Positions 18,020-28,202 of a stretch of DNA of 64,000 bases are shown piece by piece. The position numbers and the translations under genes are program-made. The notes under the pieces were generated by a model. The model did not search any database. It saw only the letters and a program-made list of their open reading frames with translations, and had not been told where the DNA came from. Source of the stretch: Deltaproteobacteria bacterium (GTDB taxonomy: Bacteria; Myxococcota_A; Polyangia; Polyangiales; Ga0077539); contig JADJAE010000160.1 in assembly GCA_016704445.1 (NCBI GenBank), forward strand, positions 62,001 through 126,000, read 5' to 3'. How positions within the stretch are numbered: the stretch's first letter is position 1; each line of letters begins with the position of its first letter.

Positions 18020-21000
18020 AGGGCTTCCATGGCGATGGCGGTTCGGTCTTCTCCTGCTCCTGGCGCTGCTCGCCCGCGCCTTCGCGCAGCAGCCGGCCTC
18101 CGCGGGGACGCCGGCGCGACGGCCGGGCCGACGCCTGGCCCGATGCGTCCGGAGCGCCGCCGGGCGACGGCCTGGTCGCGCCGCGACCGCCGCCGGACGC
18201 GGTGCGGCGTCGAGCCTCGCGGGCGGCCCGCCGGGCGCGTCGCGCCCGCCCGCGCCCACCCCCGAGCAGATCGAGGCGCTCAGGCTGCTCGAGGCGGAGG
18301 TCGACGGCTTCCTCCAGCGCGGCCAGGGGTTCCGCAGCTCGGTCAACGGGCTGCTCAGCCGCGAGCACGACCGCCAGCTCAGCCGACTTCGCGCGGGCTT
18401 CGATCGACAGATCCAGGCCGAGCGCGCCGCCGAGGCCGAGGCGCGGCGCCACGCGATCCAGGTGTTCGAGCGCTTCCTCGAGACCTACCCCGAGGACACC
18501 GAGCGCACGCCCGACGTGATGTTCCGCCTCGCGGAGCTCTACTACGACGAGTCGGCCTACGCCAAGCTCGACGCCGACGATGTCGCCGACCGCCGCCGCG
18601 AGAGCGCCAGGCGCAGGGGCCTGCCGACCGACGACCTGCCGGCCCGCCGATCGACTACCGCTGCTCGATCCTGCTGTACCGCCATGTGATCTCGCGCTTC
18701 GCGAGCTTCCGCATGAGCGACACGACCCACTACCTCCTCGGCTGGGTGCTGAAGGAGATGGGGCGCGAGGACGAGGCCATCAACGCCTACAAGGGCATGG
18801 TCTGCCCGTCGCGCTTCCACTACGAGCGCGAGCGCGGCTTCGACCTCGCGGCGCCGCTGCAGCCCACGGATCAGCCCGTGGTGTGCGGGCGGCTCTTCGA
18901 CATCCTGCGCCCGCGCGCGCCGGAGCTGTGTCTCCCCCGCCCCCGCCCGCGCCCGCGGGGCGGCGACGGCGGCGGGCCGCCTCCCGGGCCGCTGCCCGAG
19001 CTCGCGGCCAACCAGACGGTCGCGATCCCCAACGACTACGCGGCCTGCGAGCCGATGCGCGGCCCCAACAACCTCCCGTCCCGCTACGCGGGCGAGGTCT
19101 GGTACTACATCGGCGACTACCACTTCGACAGCGCGCGCGACGACGAGGGCAACGCGCTCGCCATCGCCGCGTACCGCGCCTCGATGCGCGCGAGCCGCGC
19201 GCCGCGCCGGCGGCGGCCAGTCGCGCGCCCACGGCGGCGATCCAGGGCGCCGGCCAGTCCGGCACAGCAGACCCGGCCGCCGTCCGCGCGCAGTTCGATC
19301 CGGCGATGGAGTACGGCGTCTTCTGGTCGAAGGCGCTCTACAAGGTCGGCTGGGCGTTCTTCCGCATGCAGAACGGCTACCCCGAGGCGCTGCAAGCTTC
19401 TCGCGGCTGCTCGACTACTACGACTACGTCGGCGCCGAGGCCGGCACGCAGGGCAACCGCTCCGACACCATCAAGTGGATCGGCGTGATCTTCTCGGAGA
19501 GCGACTGGGGCTCCGGGCCTGGGGACGACGTCAACCGTTGCCAGGGGCTCGTCGACCAGGTCGCGCAGCCGCCCGCCGACGCGGCGCGTCCCTTCGACTG
19601 CGCGGGCATCCTGCGCATGACCTCGCCCGCCGATCCGGCGCAGATCGCAGCCGCCCGCGAGGGTCAGGCGGCGCAGCGCGCGGTGCCGGTACCGGGCCGC
19701 CCGACGTACATCCCGCAAGACCGCCCGTGGACGCCGGAGGCGTACCTCGAGCTCGCCAACGACTACTTCCAGCAGACGAAGTACTACGAGGCGATCACGC
19801 TCTACCGGCTCTTCCTCGCGCTGTACCCGCTGCACTTCCAGGCGCCCCGCGGTGGCGCAGAGCATCGCGATCTCATACGAGCGCCAGCGTCGCTTCGACC
19901 AGGCGATCGACGCCCGCGGCGGCCTCGGGCGCTACACCGAGGGCAGCGCGTGGTGGAACGCCAACAACAACCACCCCGACGCCCAGCGCTACGCCGACAC
20001 GGTCGCGCGCAACTCGCTGCACGACACGGCGCTCCAGCACCACCGGGGCAGCTTCGCCAGCGCGGTCGCGAGCTCGCCGTGGCCGCCACCCGGCAGACCG
20101 GCGCCGAGCAGGCCCAGTCGCAGGCCGACGCGCTCGATCGGCTCCGCCAGGCGGACGTCGAGTACCAGGCCGCGGTGCGCGCCTACACCCAGTTCATCGA
20201 GAACTACCCCAACGACGAGGCGGCGTATGAGTTCCGGTACAACCGGGCCGACGCGCTGTTCTGGTCGCGCAACTACCAGGAGGCCTCGCGGGCCTACTCG
20301 GACGTGCGCGAGTCCAACGAGAACGACCAGTTCCTCGTGGCCTCGGCGTACATGGCCGTGAAGTCCCAGGAGGCGTTCATCCGGCTCCAGGCGCAGCGGC
20401 GGGCCTTCGATCCGTGCCTCGCGATCCGCGCGGGCATCCCCGCCCGGAGCTCCGACGACCAGGGGCACCCGCGGCTCCGCCGACGCGGCGAGGCGACCAC
20501 CTGCGCCGCGGCCACCGGCGACCGGCGCGGCACGGTCACCGAGCTCAACATCCCCGAGCCGGTGCGTCAGCTGATGGACGCGCGCATCGCGTACGCCAAC
20601 CGCGTCCCGCAGACCTCGACGACGCCTCGGCGCTGCGCGACGTGGTGCAGGTCGACAACGAGCACCCGGAGAACAACCCGCCGTACCGCGCGAAGTTCGC
20701 GTACCTCAACGCGCGCACCCTCCTGCGCTTCGGCCACGCTCGCGAGGCCGAGGCTCTCTACCGGGCCATCCTCCAGGCTGTACTGCCAGGACCGCCGGTG
20801 GCCGGCGCGTCCTTCGACGACCTCAACAACCTCCTCGTGCCGCAGGGCCGCCAGGACGACCTCGAGCGCTCGCCCGCGAGCAGCAGCGAGCGGACCTGCG
20901 CCCGGGCGTCGGCGGCGCGCTCGGCCCGACGGGGATCCTCACCGACCGCCAGTTCCGTCTCGCGCTGGCGCTCTTCCGCGAGGCCGAGCAGGCCAACGCG

Positions 21001-22442
21001 AGCCAGTCGGCGGAGATCTACGAAGACGCGCGGCGGCTGATGGAAGAGGCCGTGCGCGCCAACCGCGACCACCCCCAGGCGGCGCTGGCGATGATACTAC
21101 ATCGCGCAGGCGTACGAGCGCACCGGGCGCTTCGACACGGCGACGCAGACCTACAGCGCATCACCCAGGACTTCAACAACACCCGCAACGCGCGGGGCAG
21201 GAGCTCACCGGCGATGAGCTCCAGCAGCGGATCAACATCCTCGACGAGTCGAACTTCCGCGCCGGGCAGAACCTGGAGCGCATCTTCGACTACGACAACG
21301 CGATTCGCTATTACAACAACGTCGACCGGACACGCGCTTCGCCCGGCGGCGGACCACGCGGCCACGTCCACGACGCGCTCGCGTCGATCGCGCTCATCAA
21401 CACCAACCTCGCGCGCTGGGACGCCGGCCGCGGGCCTGGCGCACCTTCGCCCCGGGCACAGGCGGGCCAGGAGCGCGCCGGAGGCCGAGTACCGCGCGGC
21501 GCAGATCCCCTTCCGGCGGCCAACTGGGCCGAGGCCCTCACCTCGCTGCAGGACTACCTGCGCCGCACCCCGACGAGCGCCGACACGGCGCAGTTCCAGG
21601 GTGCAGGCGCAGTACTACATCGCGCTCCGCACCAGCGCCTCGGCAACGACCGCAACTACCGCCGGCCCTGCGCGAGGTCGTCACGGTGTTCCGCAGCTCG
21701 GGCCAGCAGCCGGGCTCGCCCGCGGCGGCGTGGGCGGCGGAGGCGCTGTTCCGTGACCTCGACGATCAGGTCAACCAGTTCACGCAGGTGCAGTTCCAGC
21801 GCGGCGACGCGGCGGCGCTGCGTCAGCAGATCGATCGCTTCAAGGAGCAGCTGCGCGCCATCGACGCCTCGGCCCGCGAGGTCGTGTCGCTCCGCGGCGG
21901 CGAGTACTCCATCGGCGCGCTGACCCGGCAGGGCGAGGCGCACGAGTACCTCGCGACGCAGGAGGCCCGCCTCGGCGACCCTGCTCGTGGCTTCGCGCGA
22001 CGAGGAGCGTCGGCTCGCGGCGGCGCGGGCGCAGCTCGACCGAGCGCAGGCGGCGGCGGAGCGACTGCCGGAGGACAACTCCCGTCGGCAGGAGATCCTC
22101 GACCAGGTGCAGGCTGGGCGCGATCGCATCGACCAGCAGGAGCAGGAGCGGCAGGCCACGGTGCAGGCCAGCTTCGACGCCGAGGCCGAGGCGGAGCGCA
22201 AGCTCGCGATCATCAACTACGGCACGGCCGTCTACACGTCCCGTAACCAGAACATCCCGACCCCGTACGCCGCGCGCGCACTGGAGCACATGCGACTCGA
22301 CGAGAACCGTCCGCTGGTGGACTCCGCGCTCACCCAGCAGCGGGTGTTCGAGTACCGCAGCGGGATGTTCGACGGCGAGGCGCCCGGCGCTACCGTCACC
22401 CAGAGCACTCCGCTCGCCGGTCCCGGTCTCGTCAGCGAATGA
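18016..22442 (+). pseudogene. Very large TPR protein, GltD/AgmU-like position, broken by many frameshifts
   Basis: Coding sense continues over 4.4 kb but hops between all three forward frames at least a dozen times. Breaks lie near 18.63, 19.20, 19.40, 19.85, 20.07, 20.62, 20.87, 21.10, 21.15, 21.20, 21.67 and 21.98 kb. The pieces together give a signal peptide (GLLLLLALLARAFAQ), TPR-type segments (VFERFLETYPEDTERTPDVM, AYTQFIENYPNDEAAYEFRY, AITLYRLFLALYPLHF) and a C-terminal coiled coil (AAARAQLDRAQAAAERL). About 1,470 residues would result. Both junctions are intact 4-bp ATGA overlaps. It sits immediately before an AglT/GltE-like lipoprotein, as gltD/agmU does in Myxococcus. Either the sequence is poor here or the gene is recently dead; error is likelier. 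Confidence 0.72.
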
Positions 22443-22453
22443 TCAGAGGAACG

Positions 22454-23983
22454 ATGCGCTCCACTCCCTCCACCACCGCGGTCCTGGCGATCCTGCTGAG
22501 CCTGACGGCCAACGCGTGCTCGTCCTCCAACGAGACGACGACCCCCCCGCGGCCGCAGTCGAGCTCCGGCGGCGACACGACCGCATCCACCCCGGACGCG
22601 GGCCTGGCCGAGTCGACAACCGCGCAGACCGCTCCGCCCGCGCCGACGCCCGCCGCCCCAGTGACGCCGACGCCGGAGACCCCATCCGCCTCGGCGCAGG
22701 GGACGGCGAGCGCCAGCTCCCGGGTGACGCTCTCCGGGTCGGCGCGAAGCTCCTTCGAGCAGGGCCTCCAGGCCGCTCGCGCCGGTCAGCTCGAGCAGGC
22801 GATGCAGGCCTTCCAGTCGACCATGAGCGCGGAGCCCCGGGCCGCGCAGGCCGCGTACAACGCCGCGGTCGTCGCCGAGCGGCAGGGCAACGACGGCGCG
22901 GCGGACGGGCTCTACACCCGCGCGCTGGCCATGCAGCCCGACTACGACCCCGCGGTCGTCGGGAGGGCCCGCATGCTGGTCAGGCAGCGGCGCATCCCGG
23001 AGGCGGTCTCCTTCACGGCGGCCGTGGCGCGCTCCAATCCCCGCAACGCGCTGATCCGCGCGGAGTACGCGCGGATGCTGGTGCTGAACAACCGGGCCGC
23101 GGACGCCATCGAGGAGGCGCGGCAGGTGCTGCGCTTCGACGAGCGCAGCGTCGCGGCGCGGCTCGCGGTGGCCGAGGCGTATCGCGCGCAGGGCCGCCTC
23201 GACCTCGCGCTCTACATCGTCAACGACCTCATCAACGGCGCCGACCCCAACCACCAGAACAACGGTGCGGGCGCGAGCAACCCCGAGGTGCAGCACCTGC
23301 GCGGGCTGCTCCAGATCGAGGTCGAGCGCAACGTGCCGGCGGCGATCCAGTCCTTCGAGCGGGCGGTGCAGTTGGCGCCCGAGTTCGTCGAGGCGCGCAA
23401 CAACCTCGGGGTGCAGTTTCTCAACGCGGGCAACTACGAGCAGGCGGTGTCCAACCTCAGCTCGACGGTGGCGCTCGCGCCCAACTGGGCCAAGGCGCAC
23501 CTCAACCTCGGCGATGCCCTCCGCGCCACGCGTCAGTACGACCGGGCGCTGCAGGAGTTCCAGCGGGCCCAGCAGCTCGACGGGTCGCTGCTGGAGGTTC
23601 ACTACAACACCGGGCGCCTCTACGCCGATCAGGCGAGGGACGTGACCGGCACGGCGGTCGACGCGCTCCAGCGCAAGGTGACCCTGCTCCAGCAGGCTCA
23701 GGCGGCGTTCACCCGCTTCCGCGATGCGCTCGGCGCGCAGTACGCGTCGCATCCCCGGCGCGAGGACGTCGACGGGCAGCTCACGCGTCTCCCTCAGGCC
23801 CTGGAGCGCGCGAACCGTGCGTTGCAGCGCGCCCAGGCCGCCGCCCGACGCACCGCCGCCACGCCGGCCACGGGCCCGACCCCTGCCGCCCCGGCTCCCG
23901 AGTCGGCGGCCCCCGCGGCTCCCGCTCCGGCTCCTGCTCCCGCTGAGGGCGCGCCGGGTGGGGCAGGGGGGACGGCACCGTGA
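22454..23983 (+). CDS. TPR lipoprotein, AglT/GltE-like
   Basis: About 509 residues. The ATG at 22454 is preferred because AGAGGA lies just upstream; the ATG at 22439 overlaps the previous stop. A lipoprotein-type signal ends LTANAC, followed by a Pro/Ala/Thr spacer. Residues about 90-440 contain successive TPR units: AGQLEQAMQAFQSTMSAEPR, GAADGLYTRALAMQPDYDP, AAIQSFERAVQLAPEFVEAR, AVSNLSSTVALAPNWAKAH, ALQEFQRAQQLDGSL. An Ala/Pro-rich tail ends the protein. Size, TPR content, lipid anchor and position before a small exported protein and a PglI-like protein match AglT (GltE) of the Myxococcus gliding complex. Orthology is inferred from order and architecture. Confidence 0.88.
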   Translation: MRSTPSTTAVLAILLSLTANACSSSNETTTPPRPQSSSGGDTTASTPDAGLAESTTAQTAPPAPTPAAPVTPTPETPSASAQGTASASSRVTLSGSARSSFEQGLQAARAGQLEQAMQAFQSTMSAEPRAAQAAYNAAVVAERQGNDGAADGLYTRALAMQPDYDPAVVGRARMLVRQRRIPEAVSFTAAVARSNPRNALIRAEYARMLVLNNRAADAIEEARQVLRFDERSVAARLAVAEAYRAQGRLDLALYIVNDLINGADPNHQNNGAGASNPEVQHLRGLLQIEVERNVPAAIQSFERAVQLAPEFVEARNNLGVQFLNAGNYEQAVSNLSSTVALAPNWAKAHLNLGDALRATRQYDRALQEFQRAQQLDGSLLEVHYNTGRLYADQARDVTGTAVDALQRKVTLLQQAQAAFTRFRDALGAQYASHPRREDVDGQLTRLPQALERANRALQRAQAAARRTAATPATGPTPAAPAPESAAPAAPAPAPAPAEGAPGGAGGTAP

Positions 23984-24003
23984 TAGCTTTTGTGAGGTCC
24001 CCT

Positions 24004-24324
24004 ATGCGTAGATCAGCTCGAACGGTGATGTCGGTCGTCGCGGTGCTCGGGGCCGCGGCGCTGTGGAGCGGCGAGGCCGCGGCGCAGGTCCCGCCGACGG
24101 ATGCGGGCACGCCGCCAGCCAACGAGGAGATGGCCGCGACGGTGCGCACCGAGAACGGGCGCCGCGTCTATGTGGCGAGTACGACGATCGAGGTCCGGGG
24201 GGAGATCCAGCGCCCCTACGCGTTCTCGGTGTCGGGCCGTTCGAGCCTTGGGTATTCGTACTTCGAGGCGCCCATCCACTTCATTCGCGAGATCGTGGAC
24301 GCAGTGCGGCGGGCGCCCTTCTGA
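24004..24324 (+). CDS. Small exported protein, GltF-like position
   Basis: 106 residues from the ATG at 24004, which has GAGG about 7 bases upstream. A GTG at 23980 would overlap the previous stop. The signal peptide (TVMSVVAVLGAAALWSGEAAA) leads to a short mature domain with VYVASTTIEVRGEIQRPYAF, a Ser-rich turn and the end IREIVDAVRRAPF. The closing Ile-Val-x-x-Val...Pro-Phe pattern and the size fit the small periplasmic protein between gltE and gltG in Myxococcus. The sequence family is poorly known to me, so this call rests mostly on operon position. Confidence 0.78.
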   Translation: MRRSARTVMSVVAVLGAAALWSGEAAAQVPPTDAGTPPANEEMAATVRTENGRRVYVASTTIEVRGEIQRPYAFSVSGRSSLGYSYFEAPIHFIREIVDAVRRAPF

Positions 24325-24406
24325 CCAGCGACTTCCCCCAGCGGGAACCTTCCGCTGCGGTCGCGGTCAGAGTCGGTGATAGATTTCCAGTACGGAGGCG
24401 ATGACG

Positions 24407-25900
24407 ATGGCCCAGCAGACACAACCGCCGCGCGGAGGAAAGCCCGGCGCGATGACCCAGGCGATGGCCGCACAGAAGGTGGCCACGGGCCCCAAGGTGC
24501 TGCGCATCGGCGTGATGCAGGGCACCCGGATGTCCGAGGAGCGGATCATCCGCGACCGGGGCTCGGTCAGCGTCGGCACCACCGAGCGCAACACCTTCAC
24601 CGTGGCGTCCTCGGAGCTCCCGTCGACCTTCGAGCTCTTCTCCATGGTCGGCGGCCAGTACCTGCTCAACTTCACGGAGAAGATGGAGGGGCAGCTCGCG
24701 CTCCCGGAGGGCATCAAGAAGCTCGCCGATCTGCGTAGCAGCCCCGGGGTCAAGAAGGGCCCCACCGGCTGGCAGGTTGCGCTCGCGGAGACCTCGCGCG
24801 GCAAGATCCAACTGGGCGGGGTGATGTTCCTGTTCCAGTTCGTGGTCCCGCCGCCGCCGCAGCCGAAGCCGCAGCTCCCCGCGGCCATCCGCGCGGGCTG
24901 GGTCAAGAACATCGACTGGACCTACAACGCCTGCTTCTCGGCCTTCCTCGTGCTGGCCATCGCGAGCATCGCGTACGTCGAGTACGTCTACGACCCCATC
25001 GTCGACGACGAGCTCTCCCTCGATGACTCGCGGCTCGTCCGGCTCCTCGCGACCCCGCCCCCGGTCGACGAGCCCGAGCCGCAGGCCGAGGCCGCCTCCG
25101 CGGACACGGCGTCCAACACCCCCTCCAACACCCCCGCGGCGGCCCCGACGGAGCGTCGTCCCACGCCCGGTCCGGCCGAGCGTGAGGCCACCCGTCAGGC
25201 TGCGGCCGAGCGTCGCGGCGAGGCGGCGGCGGCGGCGGCCAACCGGGCCGTCGATGCGGCGCTCTCGGCGCTCAACAACAGCGCGGAGTTCGCCGCGCTC
25301 ACCGGCGCCAATGACACCGGCCGCGGCAGCGCGCGCGACGCCCTCAACCAGGGCGGTCTCATGGCAGGCACCGAGCGCGACCTCGCCAACGTCGGAGGCA
25401 TCTCCGCCGCCAGCGGTCAGGTCGGCGTCCGTCGCGGCGGCATCGCCTCGGCCGGAGGCGGCGGCCTCGGAGGTCGCGGGCTCGGCCAGGGCGGCGCGGT
25501 CGCCTCGAGCGGCAACCAGATCGGCAGCGGGCAGGAGATCGTTCGCGAGCGCGTGATCCGTGGCAGCGCGGACATGGGCGGCGGCGACTCGACGGGTGGC
25601 GAGGGTCAGGTCGACGCCAACGCGGTCGCCCGCATCATCCGCGGGCAGCTCGGCGGCATCCGGGCCTGCTACGAGCGCGAGCTGCGCAACAACCCCACCC
25701 TCTCGGGCCGCCTCGAGATGAACTTCACCATCGGCGCCACCGGCCGTATCACCCGCATCTCCGGCGGTGGTCCGCTGGCCTCGGCCGCGCCCGCGGTCGG
25801 GTCGTGCGTGAGCGGGCGCCTGCGGGGCCTGGTGTTCCCGGTGCCCGAGGGCGGCAGCGTGGAATTCAGCTTCCCGTTCACGTTCTCGCCGGGTAGCTGA
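24407..25900 (+). CDS. GltG/PglI-like inner-membrane protein with FHA-like and AgmX/PglI C-terminal domains
   Basis: About 497 residues. The ATG at 24407 is 8 bases from GGAGG; the ATG at 24401 is closer than usual. Residues about 25-140 form a beta-rich FHA-like domain (RDRGSVSVGTTERNTF). One membrane helix (AFLVLAIASIAYVEYVY) lies near 180-200. A long Ala/Thr/Pro and Gly-rich spacer spans about 210-390, and the final 95 residues are the AgmX/PglI C-terminal domain (IRGQLGGIRACYERELRNNP...GRLEMNFTIGATGRI). Known relatives connect the inner membrane to periplasmic and outer-membrane parts of the Agl-Glt machine, somewhat like TonB. It is the last gene of the operon and is followed by a hairpin. 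Confidence 0.92.
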   Translation: MAQQTQPPRGGKPGAMTQAMAAQKVATGPKVLRIGVMQGTRMSEERIIRDRGSVSVGTTERNTFTVASSELPSTFELFSMVGGQYLLNFTEKMEGQLALPEGIKKLADLRSSPGVKKGPTGWQVALAETSRGKIQLGGVMFLFQFVVPPPPQPKPQLPAAIRAGWVKNIDWTYNACFSAFLVLAIASIAYVEYVYDPIVDDELSLDDSRLVRLLATPPPVDEPEPQAEAASADTASNTPSNTPAAAPTERRPTPGPAEREATRQAAAERRGEAAAAAANRAVDAALSALNNSAEFAALTGANDTGRGSARDALNQGGLMAGTERDLANVGGISAASGQVGVRRGGIASAGGGGLGGRGLGQGGAVASSGNQIGSGQEIVRERVIRGSADMGGGDSTGGEGQVDANAVARIIRGQLGGIRACYERELRNNPTLSGRLEMNFTIGATGRITRISGGGPLASAAPAVGSCVSGRLRGLVFPVPEGGSVEFSFPFTFSPGS

Positions 25901-25909
25901 TCGTCCGAT

Positions 25910-25971
25910 ACGGCGACGGAGTGACGCCCCGAGAGGAGAGGTGCAGAGCCTCCCTCCCGGGGCGTCGCCGT
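25910..25971. terminator. Long hairpin between convergent genes
   Basis: ACGGCGAC pairs with GTCGCCGT, and inside it ACGCCCCG pairs with CGGGGCGT. A further GGAGAGG/CCTCC pairing lies near the loop. The hairpin starts 10 bases after the stop of the GltG-like gene and 26 bases before the end of the opposing lipoprotein gene. It has no U-run, as is common in GC-rich genomes. It could end transcription from both sides. Confidence 0.6.
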
Positions 25972-25996
25972 TCTACCCGGCAGGGCTAATGGGAGA

Positions 25997-27204
25997 TCAG
26001 ATAGTCGGGCGGGGGCCGCAGCCGCGGGAGGGCTGACCCGCGCCGCTCGGACGCGAGTAGGTGATCGGGGCGCAGGACGGCGCCGCGGCGGGGCAGTCGG
26101 CGTCGACGGTGCAGGGCGCGGTGCAGTAGCCCGCCGTCGCGGAGGTGCCCACGCAGAGGACGTTGCGGCAGGTGTTGGCGCCGGTGGGGTTGCACGCCTC
26201 ACCGATGCGGGCGGTGGCCGTGGGGGGCGGCGGCGCGCAGACAAAGTCCATCCGGTCGGCGAAGTAGTTGAGTCGGGGGACGCAGGCGGTGTCGGCGGGA
26301 CAGTCGGCGTCGCGGGTGCACGAGGCGCGCATACGCCGAGCGTCGTCAGCGGACCCATGGACACCGGCGCGAAGAACACGTTGACGCAGCGCTGGAGCGC
26401 GCCGCGCGTGCGGCAGAAGGCGTCGCCCGCGTCGCCGATGGGGCACGCGAGGGTGCAGCGGCTGTTGGAGCACACGCCGCTCTGGCAGTCGCCGCCGTTG
26501 CTGCAGGCCGCGCCGAAGGCCGCCGTGCCAGGAGGGGCCTCGCAGTGGAAGCAGCGCCGCGGGAGGATGGCGCCCGCGTCGTTTACCCCCGCGTCGGGTC
26601 CACCACCGCACACGAAGGGACCGCCGCAGGACTGGCCCGCCGCGCACTCGTCCGCGCGGCTGCACTCGCCCATGTCACGCACCGAAGGAGCGCGGCAGGT
26701 GCCCGCCTCGCAATACCCGCCCCCGTAACAGCCGCGCCCGACGCAGCAGGTCTGCCCGGGCATTCCGCAGTTCATCGGGGGGGAGAAGCCGTCGGCCGCG
26801 ACGACGTCGGTGGGCGGCGCTCCGGCGTCCGTCGGGCCAGCGTCCGTGCCCGCGGGGACGTCCGTGGGGAGCCCAGTGTCCGAGCCAGTGGCGATGTCGG
26901 TGATCGTGCCCGTGTCCGTCGGGGATGCGTCGCCGATCGGACCGAGGTCGGTGCCTGTGCCGCTGTCGGCGCCGCCGGTCACGCAGCGGGCGGTCGCCCC
27001 GGAGCCCACGCAGGTCTCCGTCGCGCCGCAGGCAGGGTTGCATGCGCTGACGCAGGTTCCGGAGGGGGAGCACACCGTCCCCGCGCGGCACTCGGGGAAG
27101 CACATCGGGCCGATGACGGTGGGGTTGTCGTCGCTGCAACCCGAGACCGCCAGGGTGGCCAACATCCACGCGTACGCCCATCGGGATCGGTGCGATTTCT
27201 TCAT
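25997..27204 (-). CDS. Cys-rich surface lipoprotein (one frameshift)
   Basis: About 400 residues if a one-base loss near 26322-26336 is repaired. The unrepaired frame runs on as Arg/Pro-rich nonsense to 25669. The signal peptide has lipobox VSGC at residues about 20-23. A Thr/Asp/Pro spacer of about 70 residues separates two Cys-rich parts with repeated C-x-GxxC type units (CNPACGATETC, CSNGGDCQSGVCSNSRC). After the shift come CTRDADCPADTAC and CTVDADCPAAAPSC, which clearly continue the same repeat. Such EGF-like/Dickkopf-like Cys clusters are typical of myxobacterial secreted lipoproteins. Function unknown. It is convergent with the GltG-like gene. Confidence 0.78.
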
Positions 27205-27293
27205 GATTCCTAATGGGCTATCACGGAGCGGGTGGCCGGGTCACCGCGCGGTCTGTTGGCCCGTCGGCGCGGTCTGCTAGTGTCGCGGCCCTC

Positions 27294-28202
27294 ATGGCTC
27301 ACGGCGGCAGCACCAAGGTCATTCTCACCTCCCTGGCAGCCAACGTCGGTATCGCCCTCGCCAAGACCGCCGCGGCGCTGGTCACCGGGTCGGGCTCGAT
27401 GCTGGCCGAGGCGCTGCACTCCTTCTCCGACTGCGCCAACCAGGTGCTGCTGCTCATCGGCAACCGCCAGGCGCAGCGCCCGGCGTCGGCCTCCCACCCG
27501 ATGGGCCACGGTCGGGAGTCGTACCTCTGGAGCTTCCTCGTCGCCCTGATGCTCTTCTTCGGCGGCGGCATCGTCGCGATCTATGAGGGAGTCCACAAGG
27601 TGATGCACCCCGAGCCCGTCGAGCGGGTGGGCTGGGCCTTCCTGGTGCTCGGGCTGGCGCTCGCGCTCGAAGGCGCTTCGCTCGCCCAGTGCATCGCGGA
27701 GGTGAAGAAGCTCGGCGGCGATGGGAGCCTCGCGGCGCGGCTGCGCGATACCAAGAACGCCGACCTCATCGTGGTCACCGGCGAGAACTTCGCGGCGGTA
27801 GTGGGCCTCGCCCTGGCCGCGGTCTTCCTGTTCATCGCCTGGATCACCCACAACGGCGTCTGGGACGGGCTCGGGAGCATCTCGGTGGGGCTGTGCCTCA
27901 TCGGGGTGGCGTTCTTCCTGGCGACGGAGACCAAGTCCCTGCTGCTGGGCGAGGCCGCCGACCCCTCGATCGAGCGCCATGTGAGGGAGGCCCTCGAGGA
28001 GGACGACCGGCTCGTGTCCCTGCTCCGGCTGGTCACGCTCCAGCAGGGTCCGGGCGAGGTGTGGCTCGCCATGAAGGTGACCCCGCGGGACGGATTGTCC
28101 GGGGCCGAGCTGATCGCCACCATCAACGAGCTGGAGACCCGCGTGCGCGCGCGCTGTCCAGAGGTTAAGTGGCAGTTCGTGGAGCCTGACAACGAGGCAT
28201 GA
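27294..28202 (+). CDS. Cation diffusion facilitator (CDF) metal transporter, ZnT9-like branch
   Basis: 302 residues from the ATG at 27294; an upstream in-frame ATG gives Arg/Ser-rich sequence without family likeness. CDF proteins export Zn or related divalent metals with proton exchange across the inner membrane. Six membrane segments are visible, including SLAANVGIALAKTAAALVTGS and LVALMLFFGGGIVAIYEGVHKV. The metal-binding HSFSDCANQ is in segment 2 and HPMGHGRESYLWS follows. In segment 5 the usual His/Asp pair is replaced by TGENFAAVVG, as in SLC30A9-type members. A C-terminal cytosolic domain ends the protein. Its stop overlaps the next start (ATGA), so both are probably co-translated. Confidence 0.93.
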   Translation: MAHGGSTKVILTSLAANVGIALAKTAAALVTGSGSMLAEALHSFSDCANQVLLLIGNRQAQRPASASHPMGHGRESYLWSFLVALMLFFGGGIVAIYEGVHKVMHPEPVERVGWAFLVLGLALALEGASLAQCIAEVKKLGGDGSLAARLRDTKNADLIVVTGENFAAVVGLALAAVFLFIAWITHNGVWDGLGSISVGLCLIGVAFFLATETKSLLLGEAADPSIERHVREALEEDDRLVSLLRLVTLQQGPGEVWLAMKVTPRDGLSGAELIATINELETRVRARCPEVKWQFVEPDNEA

